35,552 bases of DNA from Enterobacterales bacterium (GTDB lineage Bacteria > Pseudomonadota > Gammaproteobacteria > Enterobacterales > Kangiellaceae). A program made the translations under genes and the position numbers. This document shows, one piece after another, positions 27,427 through 35,552 of the stretch. The stretch covers positions 1 to 35,552 of the forward strand of contig JAUZSK010000011.1 in NCBI GenBank assembly GCA_030949565.1, read 5' to 3'. Position 1 is the stretch's first letter; every line of letters begins with the position of its first letter. A model generated the notes under the pieces. That model did no database searches. It had not been told where the DNA came from and was given only the letters and a program-made list of their open reading frames with translations.

Positions 27427-28014
27427 CTAATGAATGGTTGGCTTTAATGACTCCGAACGCTTTTGGGTCGGTTTAAGCACTTGTTCCAAATAAATCATTT
27501 TAACCGCCACCTTTATATGCTCAATTAAGGTTTCCAGCGCCACCTGAGAGCTCTCGCTGTTATCGCTTTGTATATCGATATTAGCGATCTGGCTGATGTC
27601 CTGTAATGCCTCATTAATCTCCGGTCCGAGTCGATTTTGCTGTCCAGAATGCAATCCGAAGCCAAGAAGAAAACCTTGGCACCAAAGACCAAGCGCTTCC
27701 ATTCGATCGATTATCGGATAGCTATCATCGGGGATCAAAATCGGCGTAAGTTGGTCTTCATCGGTAAAAGCCTGCTGACTCGATTGGAAAAGAGCATCAA
27801 TTTTATCTCTAAGCGTAGCATCCAAACCATTGCCATCATGGGCAAGTTCACTCAACATTGAATAATTGATGCCGCTTAATTGGTTTAATCCTGCACTAAT
27901 TAGGCCTGAAAGTAAGCCCTGATACTCAGAAACACGCATTTCACAATCTGCATCCGCGAGAATTTCATCAAAAATTTCGTAAAGTTCTGTCGCTTTTTCG
28001 TTAAAATTTGCCAT
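27427..28014 (-). CDS. ygfB: YgfB/YecA family (UPF0149) protein
   Basis: A 195-residue, acidic, all-helical cytoplasmic protein of the UPF0149 family. The diagnostic segments are HGLLSGL-like EYQGLLSGLISAG, the central LTPILIPDD, and LGLWCQGFLLGFGLHSG. It is first in the ygfB-pepP-ubiH-ubiI run and divergent from the zapA genes. Biochemical role is unclear; a Pseudomonas homologue is known to affect gene expression linked to beta-lactam resistance. An extended -10 promoter lies about 50 bases upstream. Confidence 0.88.
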   Translation of the reverse strand: MANFNEKATELYEIFDEILADADCEMRVSEYQGLLSGLISAGLNQLSGINYSMLSELAHDGNGLDATLRDKIDALFQSSQQAFTDEDQLTPILIPDDSYPIIDRMEALGLWCQGFLLGFGLHSGQQNRLGPEINEALQDISQIANIDIQSDNSESSQVALETLIEHIKVAVKMIYLEQVLKPTQKRSESLKPTIH

Positions 28015-28062
28015 TTTTGAGCTTCTTAAGTAATTATTAGGGATATTTATGTCATTTTTGGC

Positions 28063-28071
28063 ATTATACCA
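28063..28071 (-). promoter_or_regulatory. Extended -10 promoter for ygfB
   Basis: The minus strand reads TGG-TATAAT with the hexamer at 28068-28063, a perfect extended -10. No good -35 is present. It abuts the -35 box of the opposite promoter (28072-28077), so polymerases at the two promoters should compete. Confidence 0.6.
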
Positions 28072-28100
28072 TTGACCATTGGCAAGATGCGCTCTATATT
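28072..28100 (+). promoter_or_regulatory. Sigma-70 promoter for the ZapB-like/zapA genes
   Basis: TTGACC (28072-28077), a 17-base spacer and TATATT (28095-28100). Predicted start about 28107, 23 bases before the first ATG. Confidence 0.65.
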
Positions 28101-28129
28101 AAAATCATGCTAAAAAACAATAGTTTGCC

Positions 28130-28309
28130 ATGAAAACCTCAAATCTTTCGCAACTTGAGAACAGCGTTTCTAAGCTTTTAGAAAACTGTGACTCATTAAA
28201 ACAAGAAAATCGACAATTGCGACTCGATCGGCAAAGTCTGCTCGACAAAAATAAAATGGCCAGCAAAAAAATAGAAGCCATGATTGATAAACTCAAGGAG
28301 CTAGGTTAA
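28130..28309 (+). CDS. ZapB-like coiled-coil protein (TIGR02449 type)
   Basis: A 59-residue protein, almost wholly one predicted coiled coil with heptad leucines (SQLENSVSKLLENCDSLKQE and onward) and rich in Lys, Glu and Gln. This is the small protein found just before zapA in many Gammaproteobacteria, classed in TIGR02449 and often called a ZapB-like cell-division protein. Its TAA overlaps the zapA ATG by one base (TAATG), showing translational coupling. A consensus-like promoter lies upstream. Function in division is inferred from the zapA coupling and coiled-coil nature. Confidence 0.82.
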   Translation: MKTSNLSQLENSVSKLLENCDSLKQENRQLRLDRQSLLDKNKMASKKIEAMIDKLKELG

Positions 28310-28623
28310 TGGCAGACAATAAACCGGTGACTATCCATATTTTGGGTAATGAATATCATGTTGCCAGTCCCGAAGATGAAGTTGAAAAGCTAGAGCAAGC
28401 CGCTAAAGCGTTGGATGCTCGTATGCGAGAAATCAAAGAGGGTGGTCGCATCATGGGTTTAGAAAAAGTCGCGGTCATGGCTGCTTTAAACCTCTCTTAT
28501 GAGTTGATGCACGGTAACGCCATGAGCGAAGAAGAAGCTCAGGCGGTCGATCAACGTATTGAAACTCTACAAAATAAAATCGAATCAGCTCTCGCCGCTA
28601 ACGCCCAGCCAGATTTAATTTAG
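28309..28623 (+). CDS. zapA: Cell division protein ZapA
   Basis: A 104-residue cytoplasmic protein that binds FtsZ filaments and bundles them at the division ring. The N-terminal beta part contains KPVTIHILGNEYHV, followed by DEVEKLEQAAKALDARMREIK and the KVAVMAALNLSYEL helix, all typical of ZapA. The C-terminal helix forms the dimer coiled coil. It is translationally coupled to the preceding ZapB-like gene, and 6S RNA follows, the classical zapA-ssrS-fau order. Confidence 0.93.
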   Translation: MADNKPVTIHILGNEYHVASPEDEVEKLEQAAKALDARMREIKEGGRIMGLEKVAVMAALNLSYELMHGNAMSEEEAQAVDQRIETLQNKIESALAANAQPDLI

Positions 28624-28696
28624 CCTCATCCAAGCAAATCCTAATCCATCGCTGTTAACCAGTTTTTCATTGTTTTAAGCTTATGGTGAAATGATA

Positions 28697-28725
28697 TTGG
28701 TGCTTTGTAGAAATAGCGTTATACT
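28697..28725 (+). promoter_or_regulatory. Promoter of 6S RNA
   Basis: TTGGTG (28697-28702), 17-base spacer, TATACT (28720-28725). The predicted start (about 28731-28733) coincides with the 5' strand of the closing stem of 6S RNA. Confidence 0.75.
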
Positions 28726-28729
28726 TAAT

Positions 28730-28932
28730 TCTCTGCCTGCTTTGTACGCGAGCCATGTAGCCCTTGAGCCGATAATCTCATCCCAGGGAGATCTAGTTGA
28801 TTTTTGGTGTGCAGGTCCGAGCAAACCATCATTTATGATGGCTTGGAGCGGAAAGCCTAAATTAAATCACGGAATTCCCACCTGAACCTTCGGGTTCTTG
28901 GGCGAGTCTGGTGGACGGCAAGGCGGGTAGTA
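28730..28932 (+). ncRNA. ssrS: 6S RNA
   Basis: About 200 nt between zapA and fau, the conserved ssrS site. It contains TGAGCCGATAATCTCATCCC, very close to the E. coli 6S segment at the same place. The closing stem pairs CTGCCTGC (28733-28740) with GCGGGTAG (28923-28930), and a CCTGAACCTTCGGGTTCTTGG-type hairpin lies on the 3' side. 6S RNA mimics an open promoter and holds sigma-70 RNA polymerase in stationary phase. The ends are estimated from the promoter and the closing stem. The short reading frame across it is not a gene. Confidence 0.88.
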
Positions 28933-28954
28933 TTTATTTTTTAAAAGGTAATTA

Positions 28955-29554
28955 ATGATTTCTACAGCCCAATCAAAATCGCTGATTAGAAAACAGATCA
29001 GGCAAAAACGACAATCTCTTAGTCTGCAACAAGCCAACCAAGCCGGTATTTCCCTTGCGAAGCAACTATCGGCTCATTTATCCATTCAACCAGCACACAA
29101 GATCGCTTGTTTTTTATCCTTTGATCGAGAAATAGCGACACAATCGGTTATCCAGCAGATTTTTAATGCCAATGCTCGTTGTTATTTACCAAAACTACGG
29201 CCACTTAAACCCTATCGATTATGGTTTATGCCCTATTTTCCAAAATCGCCCGTTAGTAAAAATCATTATGGTATTGATGAAGTGGATCAATCGCTATCAG
29301 AAGCAATTCGACCTTCAACACTGGATATTGTTCTAATGCCATTGGTCGCCTTTGATCGTCAAGGCAACCGATTAGGCATGGGCGCTGGTTATTACGATGC
29401 GACCTTTGCTCATTTAGCCAAATCCCAAAAACGGCCTAAGTTTATTGGTCTAGCCTATGAATTTCAAAGACAAAAGACATTACCCTTCGACCCTTGGGAT
29501 ATTCCTTTAGATGGCGTGTGCACCGAGCAAGGGTTTTATGATTTTGTAAAGTAA
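28955..29554 (+). CDS. fau: 5-formyltetrahydrofolate cyclo-ligase
   Basis: A 199-residue cytoplasmic enzyme that converts 5-formyl-THF to methenyl-THF with ATP. Visible: the basic N-terminal RKQIRQKRQSLSLQQ, the ACFLSFDREIATQ strand, a central VLMPLVAFDRQGNRLGMGAGYYDATFA (the glycine-rich substrate loop; only its parts are quoted in shorter homologues) and IGLAYEFQ. An AAAAGG ribosome-binding site precedes ATG 28955. It follows 6S RNA by 22 bases, as in E. coli where the two are co-transcribed. Confidence 0.92.
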   Translation: MISTAQSKSLIRKQIRQKRQSLSLQQANQAGISLAKQLSAHLSIQPAHKIACFLSFDREIATQSVIQQIFNANARCYLPKLRPLKPYRLWFMPYFPKSPVSKNHYGIDEVDQSLSEAIRPSTLDIVLMPLVAFDRQGNRLGMGAGYYDATFAHLAKSQKRPKFIGLAYEFQRQKTLPFDPWDIPLDGVCTEQGFYDFVK

Positions 29555-29713
29555 GGCTTGAGATAAAGCTGGTGTAACAACCTCTCCTAACCTCCCACTT
29601 GAAAACGGGAAGGGACTAAAAGGCTAAATTTATAACTCAAAATATCGTCAGCTGCCGACCTACATAGATGTAGGAAGTGCTTACTATGCAAGGAGCAATT
29701 CCGGCCCCTCCAC
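29555..29713. other. Spacer between fau and the repeat array
   Basis: About 160 bases without a gene. I see no clear terminator for fau here, only a short CCCACTTGAAAACGGGAAGGG imperfect dyad. Confidence 0.4.
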
Positions 29714-29879
29714 CCTTGGACATGGTCGTACCGCCTTCCATGGCTCCCTACGACATACCGTCCATCCTTGGACATGGTCGTACCGCCTTCCATGGCTCCC
29801 TACGACATACCGTCCATCCTTGGACATGGTCGTACCGCCTTCCATGGCTCCCTACGACATACCGTCCATCCTTGGACAT
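29714..29879. repeat. 52-bp tandem repeat, three full copies plus a 10-bp start of a fourth
   Basis: Identical units at 29714-29765, 29766-29817 and 29818-29869, then CCTTGGACAT at 29870-29879. Each unit is an imperfect dyad: GGAC...GTCC outside, GTCGTA...TACGAC inside, and a CCATGG palindrome at the centre. The copies are identical, so the array is young or kept uniform. It lies in the gap between fau and a small minus-strand gene. Reading frames across it are by-products of the repetition. Confidence 0.93.
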
Positions 29880-29906
29880 AAAAAAACCCCCATTTAAATG
29901 GAGGTT
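29880..29906 (-). terminator. Rho-independent terminator (minus strand)
   Basis: An almost perfect 22-base hairpin, AACCTCCATTTAAATGGGGGTT with one mismatch, followed on the minus strand by a run of T (seven A at 29880-29886 on plus). It lies 157 bases after the 48-aa gene on that strand and directly beside the repeat array. Confidence 0.65.
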
Positions 29907-30062
29907 TAATTCAGCATAGATTTTTCAATCTAAAGTTGTTTTATGACCATTTTCCTGATGGCTCTTATTTTTATACTAGTACTAGGGTAAATAAGTACAT
30001 GAGGGAATACTAGCTCGACTAGATAATAGTCTTCACTCCCCTATATATTCTGCACCCTACAG

Positions 30063-30209
30063 CTATTCTTTTACCGATATCTGATTACTTTCAGATATCT
30101 GAACTTGTGGTTGAACCTCTGCCTGATTCGCGCCGCTGTAACTTGACAAAATCATTCCTAACCCCAATAAAGCCGCCAATACGACGAGTATATCTGGTTT
30201 ACGTTTCAT
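30063..30209 (-). CDS. Small membrane or exported protein (48 aa)
   Basis: A 48-residue reading frame not resembling a known family. After MKRKPD a hydrophobic helix follows (ILVVLAALLGLGMILSSYS, residues 7-25), then a polar tail rich in Gln and Ser with a QIS repeat near the end. It could be a one-pass membrane protein or an exported peptide. Support: a GGAG ribosome-binding site 8 bases before the ATG, and a matching terminator downstream. Its 3' end contains a perfect 9-bp dyad (GATATCTGA at 30076-30084, TCAGATATC at 30091-30099). No neighbour on the same strand. Confidence 0.6.
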   Translation of the reverse strand: MKRKPDILVVLAALLGLGMILSSYSGANQAEVQPQVQISESNQISVKE

Positions 30210-30516
30210 TTTTGCGTCTCCAATTTATACCTCTATTAATGAGGTCTTTTATTATTTGCTGGAGTCCATAGCGTACTACTGTCTTCCCTTCGCCCTACCG
30301 AATCATAATAAAATAAATTTGATAAGGCCGACAACCATACTACCATTTTTGTCAATGATCAACTGGCTCGACCACAAATTGACACATTTTTTACATTGAG
30401 CAATTTTTTGACTATCAGCTCTCTTGTTAACCTCTGACTAGAACCAAAATTCGCATGATCTTAAGCTCAAATCATGCTTTAATAAAGCCATCTAATCGAC
30501 TGAGGTACCGTAAAAC
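30210..30516. promoter_or_regulatory. Intergenic region upstream of rpiA with a 7-bp hairpin
   Basis: About 307 bases between the small minus-strand gene and rpiA. A perfect inverted repeat GCATGAT-(11)-ATCATGC at 30453-30477 lies 40 bases before the rpiA ATG and is followed by TTT. No convincing sigma-70 promoter was found for rpiA. A GAGG ribosome-binding site lies before its ATG. No gene seen. Confidence 0.4.
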
Positions 30517-31179
30517 ATGGATCAGCAACATCAACTGAAAATTGAGGCTGCCAGAGCCGCTCTTAAGTATATTGAAGATGACCAAATCATTGGCATAGGC
30601 ACCGGATCAACGGTTAATTGCTTTATCGAACTACTGAAAGATCATACCCATCGCATTAAGGGCGCGGTCTCCAGTTCGGTGGTATCCACTCAACGTCTTG
30701 AAGCGCTAGGAATTGAAGTCATCGATCTAAATGATGCCGCTGAAATACCGGTCTACGTGGATGGCACGGATGAATCCAATCATAATCTTGAGCTAATTAA
30801 AGGTGGTGGTGGCGCACTCAGCCGAGAAAAAATTATTGCTGCAGTGGCCGATACCTTTGTTTGTATCGCAGACCAATCCAAATACGTCGAAACGCTTGGT
30901 GATTTTCCGTTACCCATTGAAGTTTTGCCTATGGCGCGCAGCTATGTCGCTCGTGAACTAGTTAAACTCGGTGGTGATCCAGTCTACCGTCACGGTTTTG
31001 TCACCGATAACGGCAATATTATTCTGGATGTGCACAACATGGAAATCACTCAAGCTAAAATTCTAGAAGAAAAGATTAACCAAATCACCGGCGTAGTGAC
31101 TAACGGATTATTTGCTACTCGACCTGCCGATCATTTGATTCTCGCGACTAACAAGGGTATTCAAGAATATTCGAAATAG
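30517..31179 (+). CDS. rpiA: Ribose-5-phosphate isomerase A
   Basis: A 220-residue cytoplasmic enzyme that interconverts ribose 5-phosphate and ribulose 5-phosphate. Family marks: [16 protein letters not shown] (phosphate site), the VSSSVVST loop, YVDGTDESN with catalytic-type Asp, and [12 protein letters not shown] with the Lys and Glu of the active site. Length equals that of E. coli RpiA (219). It stands alone. It links functionally to the ribokinase at the other end of the window, since ribose 5-phosphate made there passes through this enzyme. Confidence 0.95.
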   Translation: MDQQHQLKIEAARAALKYIEDDQIIGIGTGSTVNCFIELLKDHTHRIKGAVSSSVVSTQRLEALGIEVIDLNDAAEIPVYVDGTDESNHNLELIKGGGGALSREKIIAAVADTFVCIADQSKYVETLGDFPLPIEVLPMARSYVARELVKLGGDPVYRHGFVTDNGNIILDVHNMEITQAKILEEKINQITGVVTNGLFATRPADHLILATNKGIQEYSK

Positions 31180-31213
31180 GCTTCTCTTAAAAGCAAAGCA
31201 GGACAGCGATACA

Positions 31214-31339
31214 ATGCAAGTCATTTTTTCACATGGTAAGGAAAGCGGCCCTTGGGGAAGCAAGATTAAACAACTGGCAGAAATTGCTATAAGTTTTAGT
31301 TTTCAAGTACAGAGTATCGATTATCAAGGGAAAGCTTGA
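31214..31339 (+). pseudogene. N-terminal remnant of an alpha/beta hydrolase
   Basis: A 41-codon frame starting MQVIFSHGKESGPWGSKIK, the opening of a known family of small alpha/beta hydrolases (conserved IFSHGKESGPWG followed by IDY about 25 residues later). The frame stops at 31337 and no catalytic Ser or His region follows. The rest of the gene is missing, so this is a broken piece. It starts 34 bases after rpiA. Confidence 0.6.
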
Positions 31340-31456
31340 TGCATAGAATTACGTTTTGTTTCTAACCAACTAGGCTTACAGAAATAGATTGCCACGTCAC
31401 TGCGCTGTTGGTAGAGAAGTGAAAGTACCTGAGTAATTTTATTTTAAAAAATAGCA

Positions 31457-33843
31457 CTACTTGGGATTCAACACCTTGAAATTCTGTGTCAACCTAAATC
31501 CCTTTTCATCCACAAGGGTTATCCTGTGCCAACCGGGATCGAGGTCAATCGCCAGCTGATGGAACTGTTTGCTTGCGGTGATATATTGATCATCCAAATG
31601 CCAATAGATAACGGCATCATGGCGGCGGTGAACCGCTTCAAAAATGACTTGCGATGGTTTTCCATCGAGATCAATGGGTACGTAAACTTTGGTGCCTTTT
31701 TGTGGATAAATAAATGCCATGGGGCTTCCTGACGAGGATGATTGCGATTGGCAATCAGCTCGATATTCGGGGATAGCTTGATATTTGCTATGGGCTCTTT
31801 GATAATAAAATTCGATACTGGGGGGCAGCACAAACTGATTAACACTTTTCATATTTCGCACTTTTTCGCAACGGCTATTCACTCTTAGGCCCGTTTCTTT
31901 ATCCAAGTGAAGTTGAAAATGAAAAGGCGTTAATTGTGAGAAATGGCTTTTAAGAGGAATTAATTCCGTTTTTTCTAGACAGCGACCATTAGACATAAAA
32001 CCGTCGTCTGCGCAAACCACCACTTGTTTTAAATCTTGATAGGGCGTTTCAAACCAGCTACTTTTCGGGAGCAGATTAAATATTGAAAACATTAATGGTG
32101 CGGCAGCGGAAGCCCCGGTTAAACCCGGTACACCATGCCCATCAGCATTACCTATCCAAACCGCTACGGTAAATTTTGGAGTAATACCGATAGCCCAGCC
32201 ATCTTTTAAACCATAGCTGGTGCCAGTTTTCCAAGCGATTTTTTGACTAGAAAGAAAATTTTTCCAAAAACGGTCACTGCCTGGGCGTTTGACTTCCAAT
32301 AATGCTTTTAATGTTAGCCAAGCGGCTCCCGCACCAATTTCAGTGGCTTTACCGTGACTTTTATTCTGATCTTTCAATAGCGAGACTTTAGCATAGTATT
32401 TTTGCTGCGGATTTTGACTAATCGTCGCTAAATTTGCGTATGCAGCCGCTATTTCCCACAAACTAATTTCTGCACCACCGAGAATAATAGGCAAGCCATA
32501 TTGCTGCGGACTGCGGTGCAAACTGGTTAAACCTAAGCCGGTTAGAAAGTCATAAAAGCGATCCACACCAAATTGCCTCACCAATCGAACCGCTGGAATA
32601 TTGAGCGATTGGGCCAAAGCTTCACTAGTAGAGACTGCGCCGCGAAATTCACGGTCATAATTTTGCGGTGCGTAACCACCAATTTGAGTCGGTAAATCAG
32701 GCACCAGTTGGCTTGGGATAATCTCTCCCTGTTGGAGCATGACTGCGTAGAGTAACGGCTTTAAAATACTACCACTGCTGCGCTGGCTTCTCGCCAGATC
32801 TGTATGGCATAACCACTTTGAAACTGATTGTTATACTGAGCGTTACCGACATAAGCTTTTAACCGCATGGTTTGATTATCAATCACCAAGGCCGCCGCAT
32901 GTTGGATACCATGTTTTTTAAGTTGTTCACTATATTCAAACACGCTCCGACTCAGTTTCTTCTGCAATTTTGCATCTAAAAAGGTAGCAAACTGAGTGGA
33001 ACTAAGATCGTCTTTTTTAGGATTAAAACGGCTTAAAGTATCTAAAAGATGTGGCGCGAATCGCGGTAAATGTTTGCGATATTTAGGGATAGGCTCAACT
33101 TTGGCCAAAGATAAATCAAGCTTGGATAAATGCCCGAGCATCTCTAATTTATCCAACAGTTTGTCGCGTTTAACCTTTAAACGGTCACGATTTTTTTGCA
33201 GATGAATCATCGACGGGTTATTGGGCAACACCGCTAGCATAGCGCTTTCTGCCCAGCTTAGTTGTCGTGGTGCACGTCCAAAATATCGCCACGAAGCCGC
33301 TTCAATGCCAACAACATTGCCACCAAAAGGTGCATGGGCAGCATACAAAGCAATGATTTCTTGCTTAGACAAACGCCATTCAAGACGCGTAGCTAAAATC
33401 ATTTCCTTGAGCTTTTCCCAATAGGTTCGAGGTGGATTGTGACGCATCAGGCGAATACTTTGCATGGTAAGAGTGCTAGCGCCACTAAGCCTTTTAGCGC
33501 TAAATAGATTGTTAAATATGGCTCGACTCAATGCGATGGGGTCGACCCCAAAATGGTAAATAAAACGCTTGTCTTCAAACGTAATTAGGGCCGTTTTAAA
33601 TTTCTCAGGTAGATTTTTTTGTGGTGTTAACCGCCATTGTTCATCCTTGGCAATCCGTACGCTGATTAGTTGCCCAGAATCACTATAAAGCGCAGCGGAA
33701 TATGGTGGCTCGATAAGTTTTTCAGGCAGGCAAAAATAATACAGAAGCAATAAGCTAGCGATAATGCCGAACCTTAGATAGCCTCGATAAATGAGGTAAA
33801 TTTTTTGACACTTTTTTAAGGCAGCAAACCAACCCAGAGTCAT
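31457..33843 (-). pseudogene. pbpC: Penicillin-binding protein 1C, one frameshift
   Basis: Rejoined length is 795 residues (E. coli PbpC 770). Parts in order: N-terminal membrane anchor (about 25-40); a GT51 transglycosylase domain with the catalytic Glu in FEDKRF and the LSGASTLTMQSIRL segment; a transpeptidase domain with SxxK (SGSILKP), SxN (SLNIPAV) and KTGTS; then the PBP1C-type C-terminal domain. The N-terminal frame ends at 32761, and the C-terminal frame begins as an apparent ATG at 32740. The change occurs near 32797-32808 (one base missing), between SGYA and ARSQRSSGS. The break is not in a long homopolymer, so it is somewhat less easy to dismiss than the others. It follows the alpha-2-macroglobulin gene, as in E. 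coli yfhM-pbpC. Confidence 0.88.
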
Positions 33844-33882
33844 GGTTTTTCCCCTGAGTTGATCTAGTGTTTTATCGAAGCG

Positions 33883-35552
33883 CTAGTTTTGTTGTATAAC
33901 TTCAACCCACTGCCCTTTTGAACGCGCATATTTGGACGCATCGTACATTGCTTCAACCTTAAATGCGGGTAAATAAAATTTACCTAAATAGGTCGCATTG
34001 ATGGTAACCACAAATTCCTTTTCTTGATGTTTTTCCAAACCAAAATAAGTCAACACACGGTCATCGCGAATATCTTGATACTCTAAAGGATTTATACTGC
34101 CTTCGGTATCTTCAGCTTGGTGATGGATCTCCCAGCCTGAGGGTAGAATTTGAGTTAAAGCCAAATATTTAAAATCACGATCGGTATCATTCCGCACCAT
34201 GACCTTCACAGTCATATCAGTACCTTGTGTCAAACGGCTCACATCCTTTGCATAACCTTCTTTTGAAAGATAACTGACCTCAATAGCAAGACCCTGCTGC
34301 TCCGCTTTTTCACCGCCGGGTTTAGGGATCCCTTCCGAATGCAAAGTCACATAAAGATCACCACCACTTTGGTTGTTAATCAATATCGCTTGTGAGCGCT
34401 CCTCATTCACCTTAATTGGCGATTTCCAAATGGGTTTGTTGCTGGTAACCAGCTGCATACTTTGCTCACCTAGCTTGTAGGCCACCTTAATTTTATTCTG
34501 CTGCTGAACGCTGGTCTCTGAACCGGTAATATATTGATTCATGGCATGTAGCGCCATGGCCGTTTCTTGGGTGCCCAGCCATTGCCCAGACGATAACCTA
34601 GCGCTAATTTTTTTCACTAGTTTATCAGAACGAGTTTTGTCATCTAACAGCAGTAAACTTTGCAACATTATCGCTTGATCCCTTAACTGACTATCAAGGT
34701 TAATACCGATCTGCTTGTAACTCACGGTATCCAATGACAAGTTCGCCACCAAAGCTTTAGCCGCATCGGATTGACCTATTTTTTGATAAGCCGCCGCCAA
34801 ATACCAGCGGCTAATACTATTTATAGAGTCATTCTCGCGGAGACGATTCATGGCGCCGATAGCAGGTTCACCGGCAAGCGCTAATAGATACAAACGATAG
34901 GATTGAACCAAATCATTACCGGCGGTCCAACTAGCCGCCGCAGATTGCTGGAACTGAGTCCAAGCCGCTAGCATTGAACTCGGTACATCATAGCCCTTGC
35001 TTTTGGCCGCTAATAAAAATTCACCGACATAGTTGGTTGCCCAAATATGTGGCTGACTTTGTCCCGGCCAATAACTAAAACCACCGGAGGTGAGTTGGAA
35101 ACTGCGTAGCTTTTCGATACCATTGGCCACATTATTCTCCACCTGATCGGCTTGGTCATTTTCAAGATTAACCAAATCTGATAAAAATAGCTGGGGGAAA
35201 ACCGCCGAGGTGGTTTGCTCAACACATCCGTGAGGATAGTGAATAAGATAATCCAGTCGCGATTCTAAATTAAGTGGTGGTACACGCGAAAATTCTAACA
35301 CCGCTGAATTGGTTGAAGGCAAGCCATGAGGCTGATATTCGGTGTTCCATTTTTCACCCGCAGCCAAAATTTTATTAGTTTGGCGATAGGTTTTCGGGTT
35401 GGCGCTACGCACATCAATATAAATTTCTTGCACACTCTCATGCTCACCGTTGGTAGCGATAAATTTAAGCTGCCCTTGGCCAAGTTTGGATTTGACTTTA
35501 AAACGCAACAATCCCAATTGATCGCCCGGCTGGTCAAAGTTCAGAACTATGG
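33883..35552 (-). CDS. yfhM: Alpha-2-macroglobulin family protein (YfhM type), C-terminal part
   Basis: The gene enters from beyond the right edge, so only about 556 C-terminal residues are seen. The frame stays open to the last base (IVLNFDQPGDQLG precedes the first TTG). The thioester motif YPHGCVEQT is present, and the following helical domain and C-terminal beta domain fit bacterial alpha-2-macroglobulins. These periplasmic, usually lipid-anchored proteins trap attacking proteases and are coupled to PBP1C, which repairs the wall. The pbpC start lies 39 bases downstream of the stop, so the two probably form one operon. Confidence 0.9.
   Translation of the reverse strand, partial: IVLNFDQPGDQLGLLRFKVKSKLGQGQLKFIATNGEHESVQEIYIDVRSANPKTYRQTNKILAAGEKWNTEYQPHGLPSTNSAVLEFSRVPPLNLESRLDYLIHYPHGCVEQTTSAVFPQLFLSDLVNLENDQADQVENNVANGIEKLRSFQLTSGGFSYWPGQSQPHIWATNYVGEFLLAAKSKGYDVPSSMLAAWTQFQQSAAASWTAGNDLVQSYRLYLLALAGEPAIGAMNRLRENDSINSISRWYLAAAYQKIGQSDAAKALVANLSLDTVSYKQIGINLDSQLRDQAIMLQSLLLLDDKTRSDKLVKKISARLSSGQWLGTQETAMALHAMNQYITGSETSVQQQNKIKVAYKLGEQSMQLVTSNKPIWKSPIKVNEERSQAILINNQSGGDLYVTLHSEGIPKPGGEKAEQQGLAIEVSYLSKEGYAKDVSRLTQGTDMTVKVMVRNDTDRDFKYLALTQILPSGWEIHHQAEDTEGSINPLEYQDIRDDRVLTYFGLEKHQEKEFVVTINATYLGKFYLPAFKVEAMYDASKYARSKGQWVEVIQQN

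Noticed and set aside
28691..28885. 64-codon plus-strand reading frame
   Set aside because: It coincides with the 6S RNA and its promoter; the RNA signature and closing stem explain the sequence better.
29714..29879. CRISPR array
   Set aside because: Units are directly contiguous with no variable spacers, and no cas genes are present.
29587..29919. Reading frames on both strands across the 52-bp array
   Set aside because: They arise from repetition of the unit, have no good ribosome-binding site and no recognisable protein features.

Overview
The window looks like chromosomal DNA of an AT-rich gammaproteobacterium (about 40-45% GC by eye). The best taxonomic evidence is the block at 24.6-31.2 kb. 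It carries ubiI/ubiH, pepP and ygfB on one strand, and a ZapB-like coiled-coil gene, zapA, 6S RNA (ssrS), fau and rpiA on the other, an arrangement typical of Gammaproteobacteria. A Kangiella/Aliikangiella-type marine lineage would fit, but that is only a guess. No phage, insertion sequence, CRISPR array, rRNA or tRNA was seen.

Layout. (1) 0-5.3 kb, minus strand: an apparent nucleoside-use operon, read in the order exported NUP-type nucleoside protein, GRP-type sugar transporter, ribokinase, exported MTA/adenosine-type deaminase, small secreted protein. A near-perfect RutR-type operator overlaps a possible promoter upstream. A pair of 97-bp repeats with hairpins sits inside the operon. (2) 5.4-7.9 kb, minus: rubrerythrin without a rubredoxin domain, a CCG-domain Fe-S protein and a DUF3501 protein, probably a peroxide/redox module. 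(3) 8.3-10.2 kb, plus: three small lipoprotein genes; the third is a shortened relative of the second. (4) 10.3-17.6 kb: aroF, then surface-glycan genes (a GT-B glycosyltransferase, a two-part glycosyltransferase/CDP-glycerol glycerophosphotransferase, a Wzi-type outer-membrane protein), with a GST and a free-standing PurT C-terminal domain between them. (5) 17.6-28.0 kb, minus: SWIM/SNF2 helicase, exported cyclophilin, aldehyde dehydrogenase, ubiI, ubiH, pepP, ygfB. (6) 28.1-31.2 kb, plus: ZapB-like gene, zapA, ssrS, fau, a 52-bp tandem repeat array, a 48-aa minus-strand gene, rpiA, and a remnant of an alpha/beta hydrolase. (7) 31.4 kb to the end, minus: pbpC and the C-terminal part of a YfhM-type alpha-2-macroglobulin.

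A cross-cutting observation: five genes (wzi-like, SNF2, cyclophilin, pepP, pbpC) need about ten one-base corrections to read through, and eight of these lie in A or T runs. The protein sequence on both sides of each break is well conserved. Sequencing or assembly indels are therefore a more likely explanation than wholesale gene decay, and these genes should be treated as possibly intact until the bases are checked.

The most interesting biology is the RutR-boxed nucleoside operon, in which two enzymes appear to be exported, giving a model of outside-the-cytoplasm nucleoside breakdown followed by ribose import and phosphorylation. Next are the rubrerythrin/CCG/DUF3501 module, the glycosyltransferase-CDP-glycerol transferase fusion, the orphan PurT domain with its own consensus promoter, and the 52-bp tandem dyad array.
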